A DNA stretch of 64,000 nucleotides from JAUPKT01 sp964427855 (GTDB lineage Bacteria > Desulfobacterota > Desulfomonilia > Desulfomonilales > Desulfomonilaceae): assembly GCA_964427855.1 (NCBI GenBank), contig CAYRVH010000007.1, positions 1 to 64,000 on the forward strand, in the 5' to 3' direction. This document shows positions 8,939-17,920 of this stretch, piece after piece. A program made the position numbers and the translations under genes. Position 1 is the stretch's first letter; every line of letters starts with the position of its first letter. The notes beneath the pieces are model-generated. The model ran no database searches. It was not told where the DNA came from and worked only from the letters and a program-made list of their open reading frames with translations.

Positions 8939-10459
8939 TCAATTGATTTTGGACAGCAGTATTTCATCGAGTACCCCTTGGCTGATGACCTGGTGGGTCT
9001 CGATGAACTCCGTGAGCAGATCGTTGACAAGCAGTCCTGAATTCAAGACGTTTTTTTTGTTGTCCCGGAGGACGAGATAGCCGTCTCCGCCCTGGGCGAG
9101 GAAGTTGGTCACTGCCACGGTGTACACGGCCTTGGGGTCAAACGGCCTGCATCCCACCTTGCTGATGGCGGGACCGGTCGGCGTAACGACTAATTGTATT
9201 CCGTAGGATTGGAGTTTTCCCCCGCTGTTTTGCGTCAATGTATGGCTTCGGTGCATTATCTGGGCCAAGTCTTCACCAGTAAGATCCACTCGCACTACGG
9301 TGTTGGAAAACGGGAACGCGGTATCCACCATCTCCTTGGTAATGTCTCCTGGGGGGATACTGGCTCGTATGGCGCCGCCATTTATCAACGCCGCTTCTGA
9401 GCCTGTGTGCGTCATCATGATGTAGGCGATAAGCTGTGCGAGGTTGGCAGGTCTGTCCGACCGAACGGCCGATCTGCCGCCTTCGAGGAAAACTTCCGTC
9501 TTGCCGATGACCCTTTTGAGGGACCTGTCCAGTTTCTCTCGATAGGTCTTTATGATGGAGCTGATCGTCTCGTCGTCAGGGATATCTGCGGTCAGACGTA
9601 TCAGTTCTCCGTGATGTCGAGTAACTTTGCCGTGCTCAACAGCGATGGTCAATGTTCCCACATACTCGGCGTAGGCGCCGGCCTGACAAATAATGACTCC
9701 ATTTTCGACGAGTGGCTCATGCAGGGCGGTGTGTGAGTGGCCTCCCACGATGATGTCTATGAGGGGGCAGACCAAGGCGAGTTTTTTGTCTTGATCCACC
9801 CCAAGATGAGTGAGCGCGATGACGAGGTCCTCAGGGCTGGCGTCTTTGAGGAGTGCGCAGGCGACAGCGATGGGGTCTTCAAACGTCAGACCAGCCACGT
9901 TTGACGGAAGCGTGGCTATTGGCGTCTGGTCTGTCGTCAGGCCTAGAAGAATGATCTTCGAGGCAAAACCAGGGAGTCGGAGGACCGCCTGACGTTCAAA
10001 CGGGTAGCTGCGGTTGCGACTTACGATATTGGCGCTCAACAACGGCATGGCGAGATTTCCTTTGACGTTTTCCATCACATTCGATACGCCGTAATCAAAT
10101 TCGTGATTTCCCACCACCATTGCGGTGAACTTCATCTCGTTCAAGAGACGAGCGCCGAGTTTTCCTTTGAAATAGGTGGAGAAGGGCGTTCCCATGAGAA
10201 GATCGCCCGCCATAACAGATATGGATTGCTTACCCTGGCGTTTTGCCAACATAGTCTGCTGCGTCAGTACGGTCTGGGCTTTGGCAAACCCCCCCGACAA
10301 ACCGGTCACTCCTTTGATCTCGTACGGCTCATAATGGGCGTGAGGATCATTCATGTATAGGATCACAAGCTCTTGTGGAGTTGCGATTGCGAGCCGGCTG
10401 CCGCCAAACGCAAGGAAGACCAATATGAATGTTACTATTTTCAAGGCTTGGAACAACAC
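8939..10459 (-). CDS. Exported 5'-nucleotidase/UshA-family metallophosphatase
   Basis: Bifunctional UDP-sugar hydrolase/5'-nucleotidase family enzyme, ~506 residues. I place the start at GTG 10459, preceded by GGAG at 10 nt and giving a signal peptide (LKIVTFILVFLAFGGS...); an in-frame ATG at 10555 lies inside a dispersed repeat. The N-terminal metallophosphoesterase domain has the metal ligands MNDPHAHYEP, GNHEFDYG and VGGHSHTALHEP. The C-terminal 5'-nucleotidase domain has NGGAIRASIPPGDIT and FPFSNTVVRVDLTGEDL. It should hydrolyse nucleotides or related phosphoesters in the periplasm. It stands alone, flanked by repeats on both sides. Confidence 0.88.
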   Translation of the reverse strand: MLFQALKIVTFILVFLAFGGSRLAIATPQELVILYMNDPHAHYEPYEIKGVTGLSGGFAKAQTVLTQQTMLAKRQGKQSISVMAGDLLMGTPFSTYFKGKLGARLLNEMKFTAMVVGNHEFDYGVSNVMENVKGNLAMPLLSANIVSRNRSYPFERQAVLRLPGFASKIILLGLTTDQTPIATLPSNVAGLTFEDPIAVACALLKDASPEDLVIALTHLGVDQDKKLALVCPLIDIIVGGHSHTALHEPLVENGVIICQAGAYAEYVGTLTIAVEHGKVTRHHGELIRLTADIPDDETISSIIKTYREKLDRSLKRVIGKTEVFLEGGRSAVRSDRPANLAQLIAYIMMTHTGSEAALINGGAIRASIPPGDITKEMVDTAFPFSNTVVRVDLTGEDLAQIMHRSHTLTQNSGGKLQSYGIQLVVTPTGPAISKVGCRPFDPKAVYTVAVTNFLAQGGDGYLVLRDNKKNVLNSGLLVNDLLTEFIETHQVISQGVLDEILLSKIN

Positions 10460-10890
10460 TTTTGTGGTTCTCCGAGAACTCTGAGAATTCGAAAACGGGC
10501 TTTGCGGTCGGTAGAGGTGGGCTGGGATCGCCTCGTTGCATTCGGCTTCTTGCAATGACGCAAAGGCCTTCGGGGCGTCATGGCGAGCGAGGCCTCCCTC
10601 TCTCGTGGTACAATGTTGAGGAAGAGCATGTCGAGCGGCGCGGCCTCATGACGGAGTACTCAGCGCTGACGCGCACCGAGAGTCTCGTCGGTTCGCCCTC
10701 GAAATACGAGGGCGTGGGCGGCCATGGTAAAGAGCTGGACGCGACGCAGCGGTCACGAAGCTGTTTTGTCTTGGGAGTGAATGCTTTTCCATCGCAGTGT
10801 GTTTCTCGGAAATGGCCAGGCTTGTCGAATGTTTTCAGGATGGTGGTCGCAGCAGAGCTGCGTGTTTTCGTTGTAATGAGCTCTTTTTGG
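10460..10890. repeat. Gene-free stretch with one dispersed repeat
   Basis: About 430 bp. The segment ~10523-10605 is a copy of the inverted repeat whose halves read like gcaatgacg and cgtcatggcgagcg, also found near 21.9 and 27.5 kb. The rest shows no gene. A 118-codon frame running out of tRNA-Pro on the minus strand is a translation of the tRNA and its flank. Confidence 0.5.
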
Positions 10891-10968
10891 TGGTCGGGGT
10901 GGCCGGATTTGAACCGGCGGCCTCGTGCTCCCAAGGCACGCGCGCTAACCAGGCTGCGCTACACCCCG
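10891..10968 (-). tRNA. tRNA-Pro (UGG)
   Basis: The minus strand folds as a tRNA: acceptor CGGGGTG pairs with CACCCCG, the anticodon stem CGTGC/GCACG encloses CTTGGGA with anticodon TGG, the T arm is GCCGG-TTCAAAT-CCGGC, and CCA is encoded. Length is 78 nt. The C1:G72 pair and A73 fit bacterial tRNA-Pro. Confidence 0.95.
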
Positions 10969-11117
10969 ACTGACTTTTTTATAGCCCTGCCCGTGTCTGA
11001 GGGCAAGAGGGCGTTGAGGTGACCCGACGCGCTCGACTTTGGTCCAGCGGTCTTGGTCGGCTCATGAGAGGTTGGGTATAAGTTCCCATGGTTTCTCCAC
11101 CGGGAAAGCGTTGACGA

Positions 11118-11288
11118 TTACTTGCCTTTGAGCAGGCCCTTTTCATAGAAGTATTGGAATACGACGAACTGATCAATACCTGTGAGCTCTACCACCTTGA
11201 AGATCGTCACTGACTGCCTTGCCATACGCAATTCGTTGACGACGCGGGTAATTCTGCCGTACACTTCGTTGCTTTCATTGATGTCCAT
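11118..11288 (-). CDS. 56-residue HTH-like small protein downstream of alaS
   Basis: An ATG preceded by GAGGTG at 5-6 nt opens a 56-codon frame ending in TAA, on the same strand and 63 bp after alaS. The product starts MDINESNEVYGRI and contains RMARQSVTIFKVVELTGID and FYEKGLLKGK. The order of a short helix, a TIFKVVELTGID-type turn and a final YEKGLLKG resembles a small helix-turn-helix of the MerR/excisionase type, but this is inference only. It is probably co-transcribed with alaS. It is not recognised as a named family. Confidence 0.65.
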   Translation of the reverse strand: MDINESNEVYGRITRVVNELRMARQSVTIFKVVELTGIDQFVVFQYFYEKGLLKGK

Positions 11289-11351
11289 GACGTCACCTCT
11301 TTCTGGGCTGATTTCAACGGCGCCGGGTTGGGTGGTTGCCTTGGCAGGACG

Positions 11352-13994
11352 TTACTTTGAGGCTTGGTCCAAGGCTTCGAACACGGACTCCAACGCTTCA
11401 GGCAGCCGGGAAGCGTCTGGCCCGCCTGCTTGAGCCATATCCGGCCTACCGCCTCCTGAACCGCCGACAAGGGCGGCGGCCTTGCTTGCCAGGCGTCCTG
11501 CGTGATATCGATCGGTTAAATCTTTGGTGACCATGGCGACGATCATGGCCTTCCCGTTTGCTACTCCGCCTAACAAGGCGATGCCGGAGCCGATTTTGTC
11601 TCTCACCTTGTCTGCAAAATCTCTGAGTTCCTTGGGATTCTTTACATCAGGCACGACGCGTGACAAAAACTTGATCCCGTTTTTCTCCCGCACACCCTCT
11701 AATATGTCTCCGGCAGCCTTTTGAGTCAACTTTCCCTTGAGCATCTCGAGCTCACGTTCGATTTTCTTACGCTCCTCCATGAGCTTATCCAGCTTTGAGA
11801 CCAGCTCCCCCATGGAGCCGCGCAATCGGCCCCCAATTGCCTTGAGTTCGTCTTCAAGGGACCGAAGGTACAAGAGCGCCTGCCTTCCCGTGACTGCTTC
11901 AATGCGCCTGACACCTGCCGCTATGCCGCTCTCGCTCACGATCTTGAAGAGTCCAATCTGACCCGTCCTTGCCGCGTGGGTGCCCCCGCACAGTTCTTTG
12001 CTGAAATTGCCGATGGAAACTAAACGCACGGTTTCGGCGTATTTTTCGCCGAACAAGGCGATCGCGCCTTGCGCCCTTGCCTCTGCCAGCGGCATTATGT
12101 GTGTGGAAACCTCTGCATCCTCCCAGATCTTCGCGTTGATCATGTCCTCTATCTTCGTCAAGTCTTGCGGACTCATGGGGGAGAAGTGGGTGAAGTCAAA
12201 ACGCAATCTCTGCGGGTCCACGAGGGAGCCACTTTGGCTCACATGGGGCCCGAGCACCTGACGCAAAGCCCATTGGAGGAGATGGGTGGCGGAGTGATTT
12301 GCCATGGTCGCCCGTCGCAATTCCGAGGCGACGACCGCTTTTACCTGGTCGCCGAGTCTTATGACGCCGTTCACGACCACACCTTTATGTACGATAAGAT
12401 CGGGCAACGGTTTTATGGTATCTCTTATTTCAATTTTTCCCTTTGGCCCCTCTATGTATCCTCGATCCCCTACCTGCCCACCTGACTCCCCATAAAAAGG
12501 CGTCTTGTCGAGCACAAGCTCCACCGCAGCGCCTTCAAGCACTTCTTCCACAAACCGTTCGTCTTGCTTGATAGCCAAGATGGCGCCGTGGTCGTCCATG
12601 GTTGAGTATCCGGTGAATTCTGTGGCAGCTCGATGCGCCGACCAATTACTCCATTGGGAGGCGTCACCTTCGTGCAAACCTTCCCATGTCTTGCGGGCCA
12701 TGGCTTTCTGACGAGCCATTTCCGACTCAAACCCCTGACGATCCACCAGCAGACCCGATTCGCGGGCGAGGTCCTCGGTTACATCGGGAGGAAAACCATA
12801 GGTGTCGTAGAGCTTGAACACCGCATCGCCAGGGACTATCTTGACATTTTTGCGATGCAGTTCTTCCCTCAATTCCTCGAAAAGCGCCAGCCCTCGGGAC
12901 AACGTCTCGATGAAGCGTTCCTCCTCGCTTTGCACAATTTTTTCAATGAGTACACGGTGGCTGAGCAGTTCCTCGTAGGCGTCAGCCATGGTTTTGACCA
13001 CCACACCAGCGCTGGAGTAAAGAAAAGGTCTGTCGAGACCGATTGTTTTGCCGTATCGCAAGGCCCGTCTGAGTATGCGCCGCAGGACATAGCCCCGTCC
13101 CTCATTAGACGGCAATACCCCGTCTGCGATGAGAAAGGCCGCTGCTCGACTATGGTCTGCAATGACGCGAATGGCCACGCTTTGGGGATTTTGACCGGTG
13201 CACTCATTTCCGGACAATTGCTCTATTTGATGAATAATAGGTCTAAAAAGATCTGAATCCCAGTTGCTCCTGACGCCTTGCACCACGGCAGCCAGGCGCT
13301 CCAACCCCAAACCCGTATCAATGGACGGTCGAGGCAGCGGTGTCATACCGCCGTTTTCGTCTCGATAAAACTGCATAAACACGAGATTCCACAATTCCAA
13401 AAACCTATCACAGTCGCAGCCTGGTCCGCAGTCGGGTTTGCCGCAGCCGAACGAATCCCCTTGATCGATGTGGATTTCCGAACAGGGACCGCAAGGACCG
13501 GAATCTCCCATGCTCCAAAAATTGTCCTTGTCCCCCAGCTTCGTGATGGGGTTCCCTCCTGGGCCCAGGATGCGGCGCCACAGCTTCTCGGCTTCGTCGT
13601 CATCTTTGTACACCGTGACGTAGAGCCGGTTGGCGGGCAGGCCTATACGCCGTGTGAGGAACTCCCAACTCAATGCAATCGCCTTCTCTTTGAAGTAGTC
13701 TCCGAAGGAGAAATTGCCGAGCATTTCAAAAAACGTGTGGTGTCGCGCCGTAAAACCAACGTTTTCCAGGTCGTTGTGCTTCCCGCTCACCCGCAGACAC
13801 TTCTGGGCTGACGCGGCTCTCGTATATGGCCTCGTCTCTTCACCCATGAATACCCTCTTGAACTGCACCATGCCGGCATTAGTGAAGAGGAGCGAGGGAT
13901 CACCGGCCGGGACGAGTGAGGAGCTGGGAACCCTGGTGTGGGAATTTTCTTCAAAGTACGCAAGAAAAGCCTCGCGCAAAGCGGAACCGGTCAT
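11352..13994 (-). CDS. alaS: Alanyl-tRNA synthetase
   Basis: Class II synthetase charging tRNA-Ala, ~880 residues. The start MTGSALREAFLAYF has a GGAGGA ribosome site; an upstream ATG at 14057 adds residues not typical of AlaRS. The catalytic core shows VPSSSLVPAGDPSLLFTNAGM and VGFTARHHTFFEMLGNFSFGDYFK. The editing domain has HSATHLLQWALR and the zinc-site CGGTHAARTGQIG. The C-terminal DHHA1/C-Ala region ends in GGSGGGRPDMAQAGG. Neighbours are a 56-residue small protein and tRNA-Pro downstream. All expected domains are intact. Confidence 0.97.
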   Translation of the reverse strand: MTGSALREAFLAYFEENSHTRVPSSSLVPAGDPSLLFTNAGMVQFKRVFMGEETRPYTRAASAQKCLRVSGKHNDLENVGFTARHHTFFEMLGNFSFGDYFKEKAIALSWEFLTRRIGLPANRLYVTVYKDDDEAEKLWRRILGPGGNPITKLGDKDNFWSMGDSGPCGPCSEIHIDQGDSFGCGKPDCGPGCDCDRFLELWNLVFMQFYRDENGGMTPLPRPSIDTGLGLERLAAVVQGVRSNWDSDLFRPIIHQIEQLSGNECTGQNPQSVAIRVIADHSRAAAFLIADGVLPSNEGRGYVLRRILRRALRYGKTIGLDRPFLYSSAGVVVKTMADAYEELLSHRVLIEKIVQSEEERFIETLSRGLALFEELREELHRKNVKIVPGDAVFKLYDTYGFPPDVTEDLARESGLLVDRQGFESEMARQKAMARKTWEGLHEGDASQWSNWSAHRAATEFTGYSTMDDHGAILAIKQDERFVEEVLEGAAVELVLDKTPFYGESGGQVGDRGYIEGPKGKIEIRDTIKPLPDLIVHKGVVVNGVIRLGDQVKAVVASELRRATMANHSATHLLQWALRQVLGPHVSQSGSLVDPQRLRFDFTHFSPMSPQDLTKIEDMINAKIWEDAEVSTHIMPLAEARAQGAIALFGEKYAETVRLVSIGNFSKELCGGTHAARTGQIGLFKIVSESGIAAGVRRIEAVTGRQALLYLRSLEDELKAIGGRLRGSMGELVSKLDKLMEERKKIERELEMLKGKLTQKAAGDILEGVREKNGIKFLSRVVPDVKNPKELRDFADKVRDKIGSGIALLGGVANGKAMIVAMVTKDLTDRYHAGRLASKAAALVGGSGGGRPDMAQAGGPDASRLPEALESVFEALDQASK

Positions 13995-14100
13995 GCCTCC
14001 TCCGTGACATGTGGGAAGTGGATAGAGCAGGTTATCATGTCGGGGTGAGGATTTCAACGAGCGAGGGGCTTTTTGATGCCTGCGGCGCAGGGGCTTTTTG

Positions 14101-14250
14101 ATTGAAAATAATAGTGATGATATATCAGTAAGATATTTGTTTTTTATATAAAAATAAAATAGCTAAATATAATGTTGTATGGAGGAATTATATTTTATAT
14201 TTTGAAATTATTTATTTTTAATTGACCTATTTTTTTTCTAATGATAAACG
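14101..14250. other. Strongly AT-rich island before an orphan methyltransferase
   Basis: Roughly 130-150 bp made almost entirely of A and T (for example tatataaaaataaaatag), in a window otherwise near half G+C. Just before it, ggggctttttgat occurs twice about 26 bp apart (14075-14100). The block separates divergent alaS from the DNA methyltransferase gene and probably includes the promoter of the latter, though no -35/-10 pair is convincing. Composition this different suggests acquired DNA or a bent/silenced region. Confidence 0.7.
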
Positions 14251-14258
14251 ACTCCCGC

Positions 14259-14273
14259 CGCCAGTCACTGGCG
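14259..14273. repeat. Perfect inverted repeat CGCCAGT-C-ACTGGCG
   Basis: Seven-base arms around a single C, 34 bp upstream of the proposed methyltransferase start. Position and symmetry fit an operator, but no controller gene is adjacent. It may equally be a chance palindrome. Confidence 0.4.
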
Positions 14274-14306
14274 CCAATCAATCCACTGGGTCTGTTGGGA
14301 GTCAAG

Positions 14307-15224
14307 GTGTCGAGGAGGACTGTCACGAAGAGTTTTGGAGTAGGCAAAAGGGAGAGTCACGACGCCAGGGGGTTTTATTTACGCAAGCTATGCCGCATGC
14401 GGGTTGATTCAAGGTCTCATGGCGTGGTCAACGCCGTTCCCCGAGAATGTGTGGATCAGATTTTTGTGCACTCGTCGGAGAGGATGCCCGAGGTTCCGGA
14501 TTCATCGGTCTCATTGATGGTGACGTCGCCGCCGTACAATGTCGGCAAAGACTACGATGCTGATCTCAGTCTTGGAGAGTATTTGGATTTTTTGAAGCGT
14601 GTTCTGTCGGAGACGTTCAGGGTTCTTCTTCCTGGCGGGAGGGCGGCGATCAACGTGGCCAACCTGGGGCGAAAACCGTATATTCCATTGAACTGTTATA
14701 TCTGTACGGTGGCAGAATCCATCGGTTTCCTCATGAGGGGGGAGATTATTTGGGTCAAGGGCAAGGGCGCATCTGGTTCGTGCGCATGGGGATCATGGAT
14801 GTCGGCGAGCAATCCCACGCTGCGGGATCTTCATGAATACATTCTAATCTTTTCCAAGGCTCGGTTCGACCGCCCTGAAAAGGGTCGTTCGACCATCAGC
14901 AGAGACGAATTCATTGCCGCGACGACAAGCGTGTGGCACATCCCCCCTGAGTCCGCGAGGCGAGTGGGACATCCTGCGCCGTTTCCCGTGGCGCTGGTGG
15001 AGAGACTTATACGTCTGTACACCTTTGAGGGGGACGTCATCTTAGACCCGTTTATAGGGAGTGGTACGTCGGGTGTGGCTGCCAAGAAGACTGGGAGGCA
15101 TTTTATCGGATATGAGATCAATAAAGACTACGCAGACATGGCGTTGCGCAGAATACAGGGAGCGCAAGCCTGCGACGCGACGGAGACCAACGTACGCGAG
15201 CTTCTTCGTGCGTTTCCGAGTTGA
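14307..15224 (+). CDS. Orphan site-specific DNA methyltransferase (N4-C or N6-A type)
   Basis: An amino-methyltransferase, ~305 residues, with catalytic motif IV TSPPYNVGKDYD and SAM-binding motif I DPFIGSGTSGVAA near the C-terminus, i.e. the beta-type motif order. Segments SRRTVTKSFGVGKRESHD, RAAINVANLGRKPYIPLN, GSWMSASNPTLRDLHEYILIF and WHIPPESARRVGHPAPFP are typical of a methyltransferase family often annotated as cytosine-N4 specific; the base specificity is inferred. The start is set at a GTG with GGGAG 5 nt upstream; an ATG at 14241 without a ribosome site is the alternative. No restriction gene is adjacent, so it is an orphan or relic. It follows an AT-rich island, suggesting transfer. 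Confidence 0.85.
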   Translation: MSRRTVTKSFGVGKRESHDARGFYLRKLCRMRVDSRSHGVVNAVPRECVDQIFVHSSERMPEVPDSSVSLMVTSPPYNVGKDYDADLSLGEYLDFLKRVLSETFRVLLPGGRAAINVANLGRKPYIPLNCYICTVAESIGFLMRGEIIWVKGKGASGSCAWGSWMSASNPTLRDLHEYILIFSKARFDRPEKGRSTISRDEFIAATTSVWHIPPESARRVGHPAPFPVALVERLIRLYTFEGDVILDPFIGSGTSGVAAKKTGRHFIGYEINKDYADMALRRIQGAQACDATETNVRELLRAFPS

Positions 15225-15262
15225 AGTCGGTCTGGCGAGGCCGGGCTATATCAGGTCTCAAA

Positions 15263-17920
15263 TCATGCATTCCGCCCTCTGATCAATTTTTCGATCTCAA
15301 CTACAAGTATTACCGAGACCGCAACACCGATAACCCGTATCCAGTCATAAGCAGAAAGCGGCTCGGTTCTAAAAAGCCACTGCAGACTGGGCACGTAAAG
15401 CAAGGCTATCTGAGCGAGCAACGCCGCCAAAAGCGCAAAGAGAAGGAAGGGGTTGCTCGTCAAGCTCACCTTGAACACGGATTGAAATTCTGAGCGGCTA
15501 TTCCAGGCCTGAAAAAACTGAAAGAAAACCATGGTGGTGACGGCTATCGTCCTCGCCTTTTCCAACGATGCTCCGGAATTCAGGGACTCCCAGAAGTTGT
15601 ACACGACGCCTGCGGCTATCAAGAAACCCACCAAAATAGTTCGCTCAACGAGGAGTCTCGACATGATGCCCTCTTTTGGGTCTCGCGGGGGCCTTTGCTG
15701 AATGTCATCTTCCGCGGCTTCGAAGGCGAGTGCGACGTCTTGCAAGCCATTTGTCACAAGATTGATCCACAAGAGCTGCGCCGGCACGTAAGGGATGGGG
15801 AGCCCCGCCACCACAGTTCCTATTATCGAAAGAATTGCTGCAACCCCTGTTGGTATGAGAAAGAAGGTGACCTTGCGAATATTGTCAAAAACGATGCGCC
15901 CCTCTTTGACTGCGGAGAAGATGCTGGCAAAATTGTCATCCGTCACGACCATATCAGAGGCTTCTTTGGCGACATCTGTACCCGATTTGCCCATAGCCAC
16001 GCCTATATGGGCAGTCTTGAGCGCAGGTGCGTCATTGACGCCATCGCCTGTCACAGCTACAATCTCTCCGTTTTTCATCAATTGCTGGACAACTCTCAAC
16101 TTATGCTCGGGGGCTACCCTGGCGTACACCGAGACGTTTTTGACGATTGGCAAGAGCTCCTCGTCTTTCATGGCCTGTAAGTCTTGGCCGGTCACCACTC
16201 TATCGTGGTCGGTGGCCACTCCCAAGGTCTTGGCAACGGCCAACGCCGTGACTGCGTGGTCTCCGGTGATCATTACCACACGTATACCAGCCTTTTTGCA
16301 TCCTTCTATGGCCTCTGCGGCTTCCGGCCTGGGCGGATCCATCATTCCCTGCAGCCCTGCCACAATGAGGTCTGTCTCCACGTCTGAATGGGTAATCTCA
16401 TTGACGTCAGGCGGGGCTTCCTTGAACGCCATGGCGAGTACACGAAGGCCGTCTTTGGCGAAATTTTCAGATACATCGAGGATCTTTCGCTTGAGTTCGC
16501 CCTCCCCTGCAATGCATCGTGTGCACATGTTGATGACTTTTTCTGGGGCGCCTTTGACAAAAATGACTTTTTTGCCTCGGTGTTCATGCAGAGTTGCCAT
16601 GTATCCTCTATCGGATTCAAACGGAATCATCGAAAGCTGCGGATACCGTCTCTTCTCCTGTTCTACGTCTAGGCCGGCTTTGAGCGCCGAGACGATGAGG
16701 GCACCTTCTGTGGGGTCGCCCTGAACCACCAATCGACCATCCTTTTCCACAAGCTGGGATTCATTGCAGAGCAAGCCGATCCTTAGCACATCGTGCAGCG
16801 TCCGCTGGTCTGCGGGCTGAGTGGGAAGCCACTCGGCAAAAATTTCCCCTTTTGGATCGTAGCCTGTGCCTGTGACTTCATACACATGAACACCGTCATA
16901 AACGAGCTTCACGGTCATCTCATTTTTGGTCAGGGTCCCGGTTTTGTCTGTGCAGATGACGGTAGTGCTGCCGAGCGTTTCCACGGCGGGCAGTTTTCTT
17001 ATGATGGCGTTTTGCCGAGCCATACGTGCAACGCTGATGGCCAAGGCGATGGTGACCACCACAGGCAGCCCCTCCGGAATGGCTGCCACAGCAGCCGCTA
17101 CCGCGGTCATGAACAAGTCTTTCAGCCCCTCGCCCGTCCACAAACCGAGTATCACTAGGGCGAGGGCAGCCAGCACCACGATGACGGCGATGCCATTGGC
17201 GAACTTGTTAAATTTCACCTGCAACGGCGCTTGAGTAATTCCCGCTTTCTGAACGTGCTGGGCGATCGCGCCGAGTATTGTCCGAGGACCAGTCTCGACC
17301 ACGACGCCTTTAGCCCGCCCTGCGACGACCATGGTTCCCATGAAGGCCATATTTTTTTGGTCGCCGGGGATCAAATTTTCTTTTGCAATGGGCTCGCACC
17401 CTTTCTCGACCGGCAGCGACTCGCCGGTAAGGATGGATTCGTCGATTTTTAACTCTGTCGCGTCTATCAAGCGTAGGTCGGCCGGTACGCGGTCGCCCGA
17501 TTCCAAGAGTACGACGTCCCCCCGAACGAGTTGTTCGCTGGGGATATCAGTCCGCAGACCGTTCCTCAGGACCGTCGCCCTGGGCACCATTATTGTCTTC
17601 AGCGCGCGAATGTTTTGTTCAGCTCTATATTCCTGAAAAAACCCGATTATCGCATTCAGGCCAATGACGGCCAGTATGACGATCGTATCCTTGAATTCCT
17701 GCAACAGAGCAGTCACCACCGCAGCGACGAGGAGCATGTATATCAGTGGGCTCTTGAATTGATGAAGGAAGATGGCGAGTTTCGAAATGGCGGTCTCTTC
17801 GGGCAGTTTGTTCGGGCCGTCCCGGAGGAGCCTTTCCGTTGCCTGGTCGTCGTAGAGTCCTTTCTCGTTTGTCTGGGTTTGAGCAAACAATTCTTCAATC
17901 CCAATCCTGTACCAATCCAT
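15263..17920 (-). CDS. P-type cation-transporting ATPase (Ca2+-ATPase-like, type IIA/PMR1-like)
   Basis: A full-length 885-residue P2-type ATPase of the inner membrane. The actuator loop has ILTGESLPVEKG, the phosphorylation site is D325 in DKTGTLTKNE, and later motifs are FVKGAPE, MITGDHAVTALAVAK and TGDGVNDAPALK. Membrane helix M4 has AAIPEGLPVVVTIALA, as in Ca2+ pumps. M6 reads NLVTNGLQDVALAFE, where the eukaryotic Ca2+ site has Asp in place of the second Asn, so Ca2+ as the substrate is plausible but not certain. The C-terminus carries about four more helices. It stands alone and convergent with the methyltransferase gene; no regulator is adjacent. Confidence 0.9.
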   Translation of the reverse strand: MDWYRIGIEELFAQTQTNEKGLYDDQATERLLRDGPNKLPEETAISKLAIFLHQFKSPLIYMLLVAAVVTALLQEFKDTIVILAVIGLNAIIGFFQEYRAEQNIRALKTIMVPRATVLRNGLRTDIPSEQLVRGDVVLLESGDRVPADLRLIDATELKIDESILTGESLPVEKGCEPIAKENLIPGDQKNMAFMGTMVVAGRAKGVVVETGPRTILGAIAQHVQKAGITQAPLQVKFNKFANGIAVIVVLAALALVILGLWTGEGLKDLFMTAVAAAVAAIPEGLPVVVTIALAISVARMARQNAIIRKLPAVETLGSTTVICTDKTGTLTKNEMTVKLVYDGVHVYEVTGTGYDPKGEIFAEWLPTQPADQRTLHDVLRIGLLCNESQLVEKDGRLVVQGDPTEGALIVSALKAGLDVEQEKRRYPQLSMIPFESDRGYMATLHEHRGKKVIFVKGAPEKVINMCTRCIAGEGELKRKILDVSENFAKDGLRVLAMAFKEAPPDVNEITHSDVETDLIVAGLQGMMDPPRPEAAEAIEGCKKAGIRVVMITGDHAVTALAVAKTLGVATDHDRVVTGQDLQAMKDEELLPIVKNVSVYARVAPEHKLRVVQQLMKNGEIVAVTGDGVNDAPALKTAHIGVAMGKSGTDVAKEASDMVVTDDNFASIFSAVKEGRIVFDNIRKVTFFLIPTGVAAILSIIGTVVAGLPIPYVPAQLLWINLVTNGLQDVALAFEAAEDDIQQRPPRDPKEGIMSRLLVERTILVGFLIAAGVVYNFWESLNSGASLEKARTIAVTTMVFFQFFQAWNSRSEFQSVFKVSLTSNPFLLFALLAALLAQIALLYVPSLQWLFRTEPLSAYDWIRVIGVAVSVILVVEIEKLIRGRNA

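Noticed and set aside
10578..10934. 118-codon minus-strand frame starting GARGRRFKSGHPDH
   Set aside because: It is a translation of tRNA-Pro and its flank, a well-known false gene; no ribosome site.
14066..14100. Terminator made of CCTGC-ggc-GCAGG with following T
   Set aside because: The stem is only 5 bp, and no gene reads into it on the plus strand.
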